From assembly GCA_963742105.1 (NCBI GenBank), contig CAVUKN010000007.1, forward strand, positions 1,674,001 through 1,738,000: DNA of 64,000 bases, given 5' to 3'. The stretch comes from Gp6-AA40 sp963742105. GTDB taxonomy: Bacteria; Acidobacteriota; Vicinamibacteria; Vicinamibacterales; UBA2999. This document shows positions 10,070 to 18,592 of the stretch, one piece after another; the stretch's first letter is position 1; each line of letters starts with the position of its first letter. Under the pieces are notes generated by a model. The model was not told where the DNA came from, did not search any database, and was given only the letters and a program-made list of their open reading frames with translations. Made by a program: the position numbers and the translations under genes.

Positions 10070-10286
10070 CGAGATCCTCCTCATGTCGGCCACGTCCTCG
10101 TCGAAACACGAAACTGCGGGTGCACTTTCACTTTTTTCCGGACTCCGCCGTCTCGCGCCGGTTTCGCGGTAAGCCGCTGCCAAAGCACTGCCACCTCGAC
10201 CGTTCGCGCCGTGGCACGGTTCGGCACCGTCGTGCTGACGCCACCAGCCGCCTTGCGATGTCTTTCATTTCTGGTAGGTTCATGTG

Positions 10287-12881
10287 ATGACTCGCTCGAT
10301 TGCCGGGTGTGTGGCGCTGCTCCTCCTCATCGCATCGACGGCGCTTGCGCAGAGGCTGCCCACAGGCGTCACCCCGACGCACTATTCGCTCTGGTTCGCG
10401 CCAGACCTCCAGAAGCGGACGTTCCGGGGGCGCGAAACCATCGACATCCGGATCGCTACGCCGACCCGCAGCATCACCCTGAACGCCGCCGAGATCGCCT
10501 TGGACAGCGTGACCGTTACCGCAGGCGGGCGGCGCCACGAGGCTCAGGTCTCACTCGATCCGAAAGCGGAAACGGCGACGCTAACCGTGGCAGACACGCT
10601 GCCAGCGGGTGTCGCCTCGCTCGCGATCACCTACACCGGCGTGTTGAACGACAAGCTGCGCGGTTTCTACTTGAGCAATGCGAACAACCGCAGTTACGCG
10701 GTCACGCAGATGGAGGCGACCGACGCACGCCGTGCCTTTCCGTCGTTCGATGAGCCGGCGTACAAGGCGACCTTCGATATCTCCCTGATGGTCGATGCCG
10801 CCGACACGGTGATCTCGAATGGAGCGCAGAAGTCCGACACCCCCGGTCCCGAACCCGGCAAGCACACGGTCACGTTCGCGACGACACCCAGGATGTCGAC
10901 ATATCTCGTGGCGATGCTGGTCGGGGACTTCGTCTGTCGTGAAGGACGGAGCGATGACATTCCGATTCGCGTGTGCTCGACGCCTGACAAGCTGCACCTG
11001 ACCGGATTTGCGCTCGAGGCCGCGGCGCAGCAGGTAGCGTTCTACGACCGCTACTTCGGGATCAAGTATCCGTTCGGAAAACTCGACATCATCGGCGTTC
11101 CCGATTTCTCAGCCGGCGCCATGGAGAACACCGGGGCGATCACCTTCCGCGAGCAGCTGCTGCTGGCCGATCCGGACCACGCCTCGCTCAAGACGCTCAA
11201 GGACGTGGCCGCCGTGACATCGCACGAGATTGCGCACCAATGGTTCGGCGACCTGGTGACGATGAAGTGGTGGGACGACATCTGGCTGAATGAAGGGTTC
11301 GCGACGTGGATGGCGAACAAGCCGCTGGCCGAATGGAAACCCGAATGGCGAGTCGAGCTCGACGACGCCGGAGAGACGCAGCAGGCGTTGAGCCTGGATG
11401 TACTGCGCTCGACGCGACCAATCAGGACCAGAGCGGAAACGCCGGACGAGATCAACGAATTGTTCGACGCCATTGCCTACCAGAAGACCGCGGCGGTGAT
11501 GCGGATGGTCGAGTCCTATCTCGGTCGCGAGGCCATGCGCACCGCGGTCGGCTCCTATCTCCGGAAGTATGCGTCGGGCAACGCGACCGGCGAGGACTTC
11601 TGGGCAGAGATGACCCGGGTGACAGGCAAGCCGGTCGATCGAATCATGAAGAGCTTCGTCGACGAACCGGGTGCTCCGGTCCTGACCGTTCGAACGGCGT
11701 GCAATGCCGGCGCGAGCAGCATCACCGTCACGCAGCAACGGTTCGTCGCTGCCAGCGTCCCCGCCGAGCCCGCCAGGGAGACCTGGGTGATGCCGGTCTG
11801 CTTCAAGAACGACGGCGCTGCTCCGCGCTGCGAGCTCATCGAACGACCCACGCAGACCGTGAAGGGCACCCGCTGCAGCGACATCGTGTTTGCGAACGCC
11901 GACAGCCGCGGCTATTACCTCACCGACTACGCGCCGGAGACGTTGCGGACACTGACTGCCGCCGTGACCAGCCTCTCGCCGCTCGAGCGGACGAGTCTGC
12001 TCGGTGACGAATGGTGGATGGTCCGCTCCGGCCGTCACGACATCGGTGGCTATCTCGACCTCGCCGCCTCGCTGGCGACGGACGACACCGCAACCATCAT
12101 CAGCACGCTCGTCACCCGTCTCGAGTTCGTCGCCGGCTCGCTGGCCTCCGGTCCGCAGCAGGAACGGTTCCGGAACTGGGTCGACGCCCGCTTCGGACCG
12201 GCGTTCCTGGCTGCCGGCGTGCGGGGGGCGCGAGACGAGGATGAGCAGCAGCAAAGCCGTCGCGCGTCACTGCTGCGTCTCGTCGGCGTGACGGGAAACG
12301 ATCGGAACGTGCAGCGGCTGGCGAATGACCTGGCCACGCGCTACCTGTCAGATCCCACCGTTCTGCCGCCGACCGTGGCCGCGACCGTCCTGGACGTGGC
12401 TGCACTGAACGGTGACCCGGCGTTGTACGAGAGCTACCGGGCGCAGATGGTCAAGCTGGCCGCAAGCCCGGAGGAGTATTACCGTTACCTGGATGCGCTG
12501 GCGTGGTTCAGCGATCCGGCGCTCATTCGCCGGACTCTCGATTACGCGATCTCGCCGGCAGTGCGATCACAGGACGTCGGACTGCTGCTGGCCGGGCTCA
12601 TGGCCAGGCCCGCGTCACGCGACGCGACGTGGGCCGTGATCAAGGCGCAATGGCCGACGTTGGTCAATCGGCTGGACACGTTCCAGTCCATCCCCGCAAT
12701 CATCTCGGCGACCGGGAATTTCTGCTCGCTCGAGGCTGCCGCCGACGTGAGGCAGTTCTTCACGCAGAATCCAGTGTCGTCATCCGCGCGCACGCTGCAA
12801 CAGGCGGTCGAGCGTATCGAGGCGTGTGCGGCGATGCGCACGCGTCAGGCGGAGCCGTTGGGAAGGTATCTCAGCAAGTAG
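10287..12881 (+). CDS. Exported M1-family aminopeptidase
   Basis: 864 aa with a Sec signal peptide ending in ALAQ near residue 21. GAMENTG (about 280) is the exopeptidase motif, and HEIAHQWFGD (about 313) with the downstream WLNEGFATW glutamate forms the HExxH-(18)-E zinc site. The C-terminal half is the helical ERAP1-like domain. It removes N-terminal residues from peptides, here probably in the periplasm or outside the cell. ATG 10287 is preferred over the adjacent GTG 10284. It lies divergent from the glycine-zipper lipoprotein. Confidence 0.92.
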   Translation: MTRSIAGCVALLLLIASTALAQRLPTGVTPTHYSLWFAPDLQKRTFRGRETIDIRIATPTRSITLNAAEIALDSVTVTAGGRRHEAQVSLDPKAETATLTVADTLPAGVASLAITYTGVLNDKLRGFYLSNANNRSYAVTQMEATDARRAFPSFDEPAYKATFDISLMVDAADTVISNGAQKSDTPGPEPGKHTVTFATTPRMSTYLVAMLVGDFVCREGRSDDIPIRVCSTPDKLHLTGFALEAAAQQVAFYDRYFGIKYPFGKLDIIGVPDFSAGAMENTGAITFREQLLLADPDHASLKTLKDVAAVTSHEIAHQWFGDLVTMKWWDDIWLNEGFATWMANKPLAEWKPEWRVELDDAGETQQALSLDVLRSTRPIRTRAETPDEINELFDAIAYQKTAAVMRMVESYLGREAMRTAVGSYLRKYASGNATGEDFWAEMTRVTGKPVDRIMKSFVDEPGAPVLTVRTACNAGASSITVTQQRFVAASVPAEPARETWVMPVCFKNDGAAPRCELIERPTQTVKGTRCSDIVFANADSRGYYLTDYAPETLRTLTAAVTSLSPLERTSLLGDEWWMVRSGRHDIGGYLDLAASLATDDTATIISTLVTRLEFVAGSLASGPQQERFRNWVDARFGPAFLAAGVRGARDEDEQQQSRRASLLRLVGVTGNDRNVQRLANDLATRYLSDPTVLPPTVAATVLDVAALNGDPALYESYRAQMVKLAASPEEYYRYLDALAWFSDPALIRRTLDYAISPAVRSQDVGLLLAGLMARPASRDATWAVIKAQWPTLVNRLDTFQSIPAIISATGNFCSLEAAADVRQFFTQNPVSSSARTLQQAVERIEACAAMRTRQAEPLGRYLSK

Positions 12882-12919
12882 AAAGTGGAAAGTGGGAAGT
12901 GAAAAGTAAGTGGAAAGTA
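12881..12919. repeat. GAAAGTG heptamer array between convergent genes
   Basis: Units GAAAGTG, GAAAGTG, GGAAGTG, AAAAGTA and a partial unit follow the stop codon of the M1 peptidase directly and end 4 bp before the stop codon of the peroxidase. Period 7, no T-tail, no CRISPR features. Confidence 0.75.
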
Positions 12920-12923
12920 CATC

Positions 12924-14036
12924 CTACTGGGGAAACGCCTTGGGGGCGCTGTCCTGGTATCCCTCGCCCTCGAGCGCTTTCATGAACTCGATGACCGCGT
13001 CGATCTCCGCCGGCGTCAGGTTGAGCGGCGTCATCTTCGGGTCGAGATACGGGTTCTTGTTGCCGCCGCGGTTGTACAGCTCCATCACGTCGCGCAGCGT
13101 CGCCTCGGAGCCGTCGTGCATGTACGGCGCATGCTTCGTGACTTCCCGCAGCGTCGGTGTCTTGAATCGCCCGCGGTCGCTGTCGGCGAATCCTTCGTCC
13201 ACGGTGTTCCGCGTCACCACCCACCGGCCTTCGTCAGTGAACGTCCGGGTCTTCGGATCCCACCCGACCCCCAGGTTGTGAAAATTGCTGTCGGTGAAGT
13301 TGTCGCCGACGTGGCACTGATTGCACCGCGCCTTGTTGAAGAAGAGGTCGTAGCCTTCCTTCGCTGCCGGCGAGAGGGCGTCGTCCTGCTTGGCATAGCG
13401 CCAGCGGTCGTACGGCGAGTTGCCGCTCATTCGCGTGCGTTCGTAGTCGGCGAGCGCGTGCGCGACGCGTTCCTTCGTGATCTCCTCGCTGCCGAATGCT
13501 TCCTTGAAATAGGGGCGGTAGCCCTGGATCTTGGTCAACGTCGCGATCATGCTCTGGTGCGAGCTCCCCATCTCGGCTGGGTTCGCGATCGGTCCCAGGG
13601 CCTGGTCCTCGAGGGAACCAGCGCGGCCGTCCCAGAAGAAATGCGGAAACAGCGTCGTCGCCATGTTGATGAACGTAGGCGCCTTCCGCTTGCCTTTCTG
13701 TCCGCGGATGCCCTCGGAGACCGGCGTCGGCTCGGAGAATGCGTTCTCCGGACGGTGACACGTCGAACACGCGACGCTGCCATCACCCGAGAGGCGACGG
13801 TCGTAGAACAGCCAGCGCCCGAGACGCACGCGTTCCGGCGTCACCGGTGGCAACACGTTTCCGCGGGGATCCTTCAGGGACGTGAGATTGATGCCGGAGA
13901 TCCCCAGCGGGGCTTTGGGGATGGGCTGGATCGGATTGGCGAGCTCCCACGCCGGCGGGGACGGCTGCTGACAGGCGGCTGCCAGCGCGAGGACGATCAG
14001 ACCGGCCGCGGCGGCAGCCAGGGTTCGAGTGTTCAT
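12924..14036 (-). CDS. Di-haem cytochrome c peroxidase (MauG/CCP family) lipoprotein
   Basis: 370 aa starting MNTRTLAAAAAG with a lipobox at LAAAC (Cys about 22). Two c-type haem sites are present: CSTCH (about 95) and CNQCH (about 237), spaced as in bacterial cytochrome c peroxidases. MPxN-like C-terminal sequence and the PLGI start of the mature domain support the family. It probably reduces peroxide, or acts as a MauG-like oxidase, in the periplasm. ATG 14036 was chosen for the signal sequence; the upstream open frame overlaps the divergent esterase gene. Confidence 0.88.
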   Translation of the reverse strand: MNTRTLAAAAAGLIVLALAAACQQPSPPAWELANPIQPIPKAPLGISGINLTSLKDPRGNVLPPVTPERVRLGRWLFYDRRLSGDGSVACSTCHRPENAFSEPTPVSEGIRGQKGKRKAPTFINMATTLFPHFFWDGRAGSLEDQALGPIANPAEMGSSHQSMIATLTKIQGYRPYFKEAFGSEEITKERVAHALADYERTRMSGNSPYDRWRYAKQDDALSPAAKEGYDLFFNKARCNQCHVGDNFTDSNFHNLGVGWDPKTRTFTDEGRWVVTRNTVDEGFADSDRGRFKTPTLREVTKHAPYMHDGSEATLRDVMELYNRGGNKNPYLDPKMTPLNLTPAEIDAVIEFMKALEGEGYQDSAPKAFPQ

Positions 14037-14061
14037 TGCTGACGTTATTTTAATTCGCGGA

Positions 14062-14067
14062 TACAGT
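14062..14067 (+). promoter_or_regulatory. -10 box of the esterase (leaderless)
   Basis: TACAGT, then 6 nt, then ATG 14074: the same spacing as at 2794-2806. A minus-strand TAAAAT box for the peroxidase lies about 10 nt before its ATG at 14036. Confidence 0.45.
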
Positions 14068-14073
14068 CCCGCC

Positions 14074-14826
14074 ATGCCCAGGCGATTGGTGGCGGCTACA
14101 TGCGTGTTGACGGTGACGGCGACGCTCTCCGCGCAGGAAACACCGTCCCCGCGACCGCGCACCATCAGGACCATGCAGATCGTGAGCGACACCCTGCATG
14201 GCGTCCGGACGTTCGGATTGCTCCTGCCTCCCGACTACGAACAATCGACCCGGCGCTACCCTGTCTTGTACCTGTTGCACGGATCCGGACAGCGGCACTC
14301 CACGTGGGGTCGCCGCACGCTTCTCGAGCGCACGACCGCCGCGATCGTCGTGATGCCGGACATGGATCGGGCACGCTATGTTGGCGCCGACGGACGAGTC
14401 GACGCGGCCGCGGAGGCGTTCATCACCAGGGAACTGATCGACTATGTCGATACCAGCTACCGGACAGTCGCGTCGAAACAGGGGCGGGCGATTGCGGGAC
14501 TGTCGATTGGCGGATTCGGAGCGATGCGGCTCGGCTTGACCCACTCCGATCGCTTCGCCGCTATCGGTGCGTTCAGTGCACCCCTCGACGGCGTCGGCGA
14601 TCCATTGGTGCTAGTCGGACGATCCGACGCGTCAGTCCGGCCCCGGCTGTACGTCGGCTGTGGCATTGCCGACCCATTGCTGCCGTCGAGCCGCCGGTTT
14701 GCCGCGCTCCTCGAAGAGCGCGGCATCGGACGTCGCTATGAGGAAGGCCCGGGCGGCCACACGTGGGAGGCGTGGGACTGGCAACTGCGGTCGTTCCTCG
14801 AGATGCTGGCGTGGCAAGAACGATAA
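14074..14826 (+). CDS. Exported alpha/beta-hydrolase of the esterase D family
   Basis: 250 aa with a signal peptide ending LSAQ (about 21). YPVLYLLHGSGQRHSTWG carries the oxyanion-hole region. GLSIGGFGAMRLGL (about 150) is the nucleophile elbow GxSxG, and GGHTWEAW near the C-terminus supplies the catalytic His. It matches the PF00756 putative-esterase family (esterase D, Ag85, feruloyl esterase). Substrate unknown; it probably acts in the periplasm. Confidence 0.85.
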   Translation: MPRRLVAATCVLTVTATLSAQETPSPRPRTIRTMQIVSDTLHGVRTFGLLLPPDYEQSTRRYPVLYLLHGSGQRHSTWGRRTLLERTTAAIVVMPDMDRARYVGADGRVDAAAEAFITRELIDYVDTSYRTVASKQGRAIAGLSIGGFGAMRLGLTHSDRFAAIGAFSAPLDGVGDPLVLVGRSDASVRPRLYVGCGIADPLLPSSRRFAALLEERGIGRRYEEGPGGHTWEAWDWQLRSFLEMLAWQER

Positions 14827-14844
14827 GCAGTTCACACTGCTCGG

Positions 14845-14873
14845 TTCTCACTTCTCTGTTCGTGTTCAGGTTC
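14845..14873 (-). repeat. 29-nt dispersed repeat, copy 1
   Basis: It lies between two convergent stop codons. Read on the minus strand it contains GAACACGAAC followed by AGAGAAGTGAGAA. It differs from copies at 17134-17162 and 44904-44932 by two or three bases over 29 nt. Each copy lies just 3' of, or overlaps, a stop codon in the same gene-relative orientation. Confidence 0.75.
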
Positions 14874-14882
14874 GGGTTCACG

Positions 14883-15794
14883 CTATTTCTTCAATTCGTC
14901 ATACAGCGATCCGAAGAACATCGGGTTCAGCTGCCAGCCGAGGTCGTCGGTCTTGACCTGCATCGCCAGTTGATCGCGCGTCGCGCCGGCCTTGATCGCG
15001 TCCTGCGCCCGTGACACGAGCGTCGCGAACTTCGTCCGGAACGCCTGCACTTCGTCGCGCGACTTCGGCTCTCCGCGTCCGGGGATTGCCGATTCGAAAT
15101 CGAGCTTGAGGACGCCATCGAGTATCTGCGTCCACTCGACCGCGCTGCCGCCGTTGGCAAAGTCCACGATTGGTGTTCCGTCGGACAACTGGTCGCTCAC
15201 CATCACGACCTTGGCATCCGGGAAGTACACCATCGTGTCGTCGCCCGTGTGACCGCGGCCGAACGAATAGAGACGCACTTCAGCGCCGCCGAACTTGAGC
15301 GTGTAGTCCTTCGCAAAGGTCTGGGTGGGCAGTCCGGGTATGGCCTTGGTCCGAGGGTCGCTGGCCATGAACGACTTCAACGCGTCGCTGGCCAGCACCG
15401 TGGCCCCGGCATCGATGAATTTCTGGTTGTTGCCGACGTGGTCCGGATGGTGGTGGGTGTTGATCACGTACTTGACCGGCGCCTGAGACACGGACCTGAT
15501 CTCTTCCATCAGCCGGTTGAAGTTCTCATCGCTCGGGTTCTTGGTGTCCACGACGATGAGGCCATCCGGGGTGACCCGGACCAGCGTATTGGCCCCGCCG
15601 CCGGTGATCAGGTAGAGGTTCGGCTTCAGCGGCCGGATCTTCTCGACCGTTTGCCCGGCCGCGGGGCCGCGGCCGCCCCGTCCGCCACCCGGAGCGCCGG
15701 CCGGAGGCCCCTGGGGCGCCTGAGCTGATGCGAGAGACGCCGTCAATACGAACACGGCCGCCGACAGAAGTCTGGTACGGGCACACAACGTCAT
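14883..15794 (-). CDS. Exported metallo-beta-lactamase-fold hydrolase
   Basis: 303 aa. Start at ATG 15794 with GGAGG 6-7 nt upstream. The signal peptide ends in ASAQ (about 25) and is followed by a Gly/Pro-rich linker. MBL motifs: VDTKNPS, NTHHHPDHVGN (zinc site HxHxDH, about 115), FGRGHTGDDTMVYFPD (second His) and MVSDQLS. Quinoprotein relay/SoxH-like MBL proteins have this form. It acts outside the cytoplasm. Ends 10 nt from a dispersed repeat copy. Confidence 0.85.
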   Translation of the reverse strand: MTLCARTRLLSAAVFVLTASLASAQAPQGPPAGAPGGGRGGRGPAAGQTVEKIRPLKPNLYLITGGGANTLVRVTPDGLIVVDTKNPSDENFNRLMEEIRSVSQAPVKYVINTHHHPDHVGNNQKFIDAGATVLASDALKSFMASDPRTKAIPGLPTQTFAKDYTLKFGGAEVRLYSFGRGHTGDDTMVYFPDAKVVMVSDQLSDGTPIVDFANGGSAVEWTQILDGVLKLDFESAIPGRGEPKSRDEVQAFRTKFATLVSRAQDAIKAGATRDQLAMQVKTDDLGWQLNPMFFGSLYDELKK

Positions 15795-15843
15795 AAGGCC
15801 TCCGGAAACGACTGGGAGTATAGTCTCCCCGGCCCGTTGCAAT

Positions 15844-15899
15844 CGTGAATCGTGAATCGTGAATCCTGAATCCTGAGTCCTGAATCGTGAATCCTCAAT
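15844..15899. repeat. CGTGAAT/CCTGAAT heptamer array
   Basis: Eight heptamers: three CGTGAAT, then CCTGAAT, CCTGAGT, CCTGAAT, CGTGAAT and CCTCAAT. It fills most of the gap between divergent genes and ends about 17 bp before the start codon at 15917, so it occupies the expected promoter region. Confidence 0.85.
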
Positions 15900-15916
15900 C
15901 GGGCATGGAGCGCCTC

Positions 15917-16351
15917 ATGAGACGCCTGTCCCTCCTGGCCGCGGCCGTTGCCGCCGTGACGACCGCTGCGGCGATGCCAGCTTTGGCCCACCACTCGTTC
16001 GCGGCCGAGTACGACGCGAACAATCAGATCACCGTGGTCGGCACCATCACCAAGGTCGAGTGGACGAACCCGCACACGTGGTTCTTCGTCGACGTCAAAG
16101 ACACCCAGGGACGCACGGTGAATTGGGCAATCGAAGGCGGAGCGCCGACGGTGCTCTACCGGGAGGGCTGGAAGCCGACATCCCTGAAAGCCGGAGACGT
16201 CGTCACCGTGACCTTTGCCCGGGCCAAGGATGCGTCGAAGAATCAGGGCAACGCGTACCTCGTCAAACTGCCGGACGGGCGATGTGTGTTTGCCGGCTCG
16301 TCGGGGCCCAGTGGGACGGCGACCGACAACTGCACACCCGGACGCCGCTGA
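15917..16351 (+). CDS. DUF6152-type secreted protein
   Basis: 144 aa. Start chosen at ATG 15917 with GGAG 6 nt upstream; ATG 15905 is an alternative. The signal peptide ends ALAHH (about 19). The mature N-terminus HHSFAAEYD, then TITKVEWTNPHTWFFVDV and GAPTVLYREGW, is typical of this small secreted family, which is abundant in Acidobacteriota and some proteobacteria. Function unknown; an oligosaccharide-binding-like beta fold is likely. It ends 1 nt before the next gene, so the two form an operon. Confidence 0.8.
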   Translation: MRRLSLLAAAVAAVTTAAAMPALAHHSFAAEYDANNQITVVGTITKVEWTNPHTWFFVDVKDTQGRTVNWAIEGGAPTVLYREGWKPTSLKAGDVVTVTFARAKDASKNQGNAYLVKLPDGRCVFAGSSGPSGTATDNCTPGRR

Positions 16352-16352
16352 C

Positions 16353-17112
16353 ATGAGAGCGGCTGCCCTTGTCCTGCTCGCGGTCGCCTTTGGCGTTCCG
16401 GTGACCGCGCAATGGGAGGGATATCCCACTCCCGGCATCCCGCGGCTCCCCGACGGGAAGCCGAACCTGTCGGCGCCTGCACCGAAAGCTCCCGATGGCA
16501 AGCCCGACCTGTCTGGCATCTGGCTCGCCTCGCGCGCGATGTTCGATTTGCGCCAGGCGATGAAACCGGGCGAGACGATTCCACTCTCCCCCGAAGGCGA
16601 AGCGATCTTCAAGCAGCGTCAGGCGACCTTGTCGAAGGACGATCCCAGCGCCCGCTGCCTGCCGACCGGCCTTCCCGTCCGCGCGCTGCTGCGAACGCCG
16701 TTCAAGATCCTGCAGACGCCAGGGACCACCGGCATCCTCTACGAATCAGGCACCCGCTTCCGGCAGGTCCTCACCGACGGACGCCCGCTGCCGAAAGAGA
16801 TCGACTGGCCGACCTGGCAGGGCTTCTCGGTCGGCAAGTGGGAAGGCGACACGTTCGTCATCACGTCGTCCGGCTTCAACGGCAAGGCATGGCTCGATCA
16901 GGCGGGGTTCCCCGAGAGCGACGCGATGACCATCACCGAACGTCTTCCGCCGGCGCGATTTCGGGCACATGGACATGGAGATGATCATCGACGACCCCAA
17001 GATGTACACGAAGCCCTGGTCGATCGTCGCCCAGTTCACGCTGCAGGTCGACACAGAGCTCCTCGAATTCATCTGCGAGGAAAACGAGCGCGATTCAGCT
17101 GTAATACGCTGA
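16353..17112 (+). CDS. Secreted hypothetical protein, DUF6152 partner (one frameshift)
   Basis: 252 aa after correction. The signal peptide ends PVTAQ (about 20). The mature protein carries the short motifs LPDGKPNLS and PDGKPDLSGIW, seen in many secreted acidobacterial proteins that often follow a DUF6152 gene. The frame breaks near 16941. Dropping one C turns ITERLPP into ITERLRRRDFGHMDMEM, and the protein then continues to TGA 17112 (253 codons exactly). Uncorrected, the ORF runs past the natural end into the repeat. Function unknown. Confidence 0.7.
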
Positions 17113-17133
17113 AAAGCTGTTCGCGCTTCGACG

Positions 17134-17162
17134 TTCTCGCTTCTCAGTTCGTGTTCAGGTTC
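17134..17162 (-). repeat. 29-nt dispersed repeat, copy 2, with GTTCAG hexamers
   Basis: The 29-nt word plus three direct GTTCAG units (to about 17172) fill the gap between convergent stops at 17112 and 17220. It is read in the same orientation as copy 1 relative to the minus-strand gene that ends beside it. Confidence 0.75.
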
Positions 17163-17219
17163 AGGTTCAGGTTCGGTTCTGAGTTCGGCGGGTGAACGTC
17201 GAGGTTCGGAGGTCGAAGT

Positions 17220-18479
17220 TCATGCGACGCGGATGACGTCCACCTTCCGGATGTCGTCGATTCCGTACCGCACCATCGCAAACCGCTCGAGACCGTAGCC
17301 GACACCAATCGCGGTGTGCACGGCCGGATCGCCGCCGAGGTGCTCGACGATCCGATCGGCGTAGACGCCCCACGCCATGACCTCGCTCCATCGGCCATCG
17401 TCTTCGACCTCCAGTTCCCACGCTTCGCGACACATGGCGTAGGTCGTCGGGACGATCTTGACGGTTCGCCCGGGGAGCACGGCATGCACCGAGCGAAGCA
17501 CCTGCGCGGTGAGGTGCCACGGGTCGAGTCGCGAGCGATCATCGAACGCGAATACCTCGGCCTGGTGGAACGCTTCGAGGTGCTGGGCATCGACCTTCCC
17601 CGCTCGATAGGTCTTCCCCATCGCCCAGAGTCGAAGCGGCGAGCCGTCGTAGCGGACCTTGAGGAAGAGCGGCAGCGTCAGGTCGTAGCGCAGGATGCGT
17701 CTGTCGTCCACGCGGTGCAGTTCCTCCGGCTCGATGTAAACCGCGTCGGCAAGGACGCTGTTGCGCGCGGCCACGAAGTCCACGAATTCCGGAAGCTCGA
17801 TGTCGGTATAGCCGGGGAAGGCCGATCGGATGTCCTCGGCGACGCGGCCGACGGGGTTCTCCGGCAGATCGGTCAGTTTCGGTCGCGCCAGGAGCTCGAT
17901 CACCTTCCCCGGCAGATCCGGACGCAGTTCGTCCGCACGAATTCCACGCTGTTCTGACACCTCGATCTCCTTTCGCAGCTTGTCGCGAATCCGTTGCAAT
18001 CGCTTCCGGACCGCTGTCTCGTCGATACCCTGGTCGAGGGCCAGCCGGCCGATACTCCACTGACCGTGATACCGCCGATCGCACAGCCGCCGTTCTTCGG
18101 CGTTCAGCATGAGGAATGCGCTCGCGAGGCGGCGCCGCTGCTCGTCGGACCACGTGCGTTCCACTTCGTCGAGTACCGGCACTTCGCCCACATCGTCGAG
18201 CTGCAGCAGGGTCACCCGGTTCGCGCGGCGCATGTTCAACGCGACGCTGATCGCGATCCGCCGGAGCCACGCAATGAACCCGCCTGGCTCCTCGAGATCT
18301 GCCAGCCGGCGGAACGCGCGCAGATACGATTCCTGGGTGGCATCTTCCGCGGCGGCTTCCTCGCGGAGCACGCCCTTCGCGACCGCATAGGTCATGCGCT
18401 GAGTGGCGGCCACGAGCTGCCCGAAGGCGTCGAGGTCACCCGCCTGCGCCCGCTTCACCAGGGTTTTGAGTTGGTCCAA
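17220..18479 (-). CDS. RNA polymerase sigma-70/ECF factor fused to a PheS-like tRNA-synthetase domain
   Basis: 419 aa in one uninterrupted frame (TTG start with a purine-rich AGAG site upstream). Residues about 10-80 are sigma region 2 (AEDATQESYLRAFRRL, then WLRRIAISVALNMRR). Residues 118-168 are sigma region 4 with an HTH (GQWSIGRLALDQGIDETAV). Residues about 205-415 match the alpha subunit of phenylalanyl-tRNA synthetase. Motif 2 YRAGKVDAQHLEAFHQAE (291-308) has Arg292 and the hallmark FHQxE. Motif 3 GYGLERFAMVRYGIDDIR (394-411) has Arg399. The PheS Phe-pocket motif (TEPS.EV in typical enzymes) is replaced by AMCREAWELEV (348-358). There is no coiled-coil tRNA-binding N-terminus. I infer transcription regulated by an ATP- or amino-acid-binding synthetase paralogue. 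I know of no characterised homologue. Confidence 0.85.
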   Translation of the reverse strand: MDQLKTLVKRAQAGDLDAFGQLVAATQRMTYAVAKGVLREEAAAEDATQESYLRAFRRLADLEEPGGFIAWLRRIAISVALNMRRANRVTLLQLDDVGEVPVLDEVERTWSDEQRRRLASAFLMLNAEERRLCDRRYHGQWSIGRLALDQGIDETAVRKRLQRIRDKLRKEIEVSEQRGIRADELRPDLPGKVIELLARPKLTDLPENPVGRVAEDIRSAFPGYTDIELPEFVDFVAARNSVLADAVYIEPEELHRVDDRRILRYDLTLPLFLKVRYDGSPLRLWAMGKTYRAGKVDAQHLEAFHQAEVFAFDDRSRLDPWHLTAQVLRSVHAVLPGRTVKIVPTTYAMCREAWELEVEDDGRWSEVMAWGVYADRIVEHLGGDPAVHTAIGVGYGLERFAMVRYGIDDIRKVDVIRVA

Positions 18480-18553
18480 GATCCGCTCTCTACGGGAAAG
18501 ACACGCCGGCAGTGAAAGTGTGACCTGACTCTCTACTTACTTCTTCACTTCGA

Positions 18554-18588
18554 ACTTCTGAATTCTGACTTCTGACTTCTGAATTCCA
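18554..18588. repeat. ACTTCTG/AATTCTG heptamer array
   Basis: Five heptamers (ACTTCTG, AATTCTG, ACTTCTG, ACTTCTG, AATTCCA) immediately 3' of the DUF2585 gene, with looser copies back to about 18536. It lies between that stop codon and the promoter of the sigma/PheS gene. Confidence 0.75.
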
Positions 18589-18592
18589 AGTT

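Noticed and set aside
11109..12254. Long minus-strand open frame opposite the M1 aminopeptidase
   Set aside because: GC-rich antisense frame; the plus-strand gene carries HExxH and GAMEN motifs.
13116..14042. Long plus-strand open frame (308 codons) opposite the peroxidase gene
   Set aside because: Antisense shadow of a well-supported CCP gene; no start signal and no motif.
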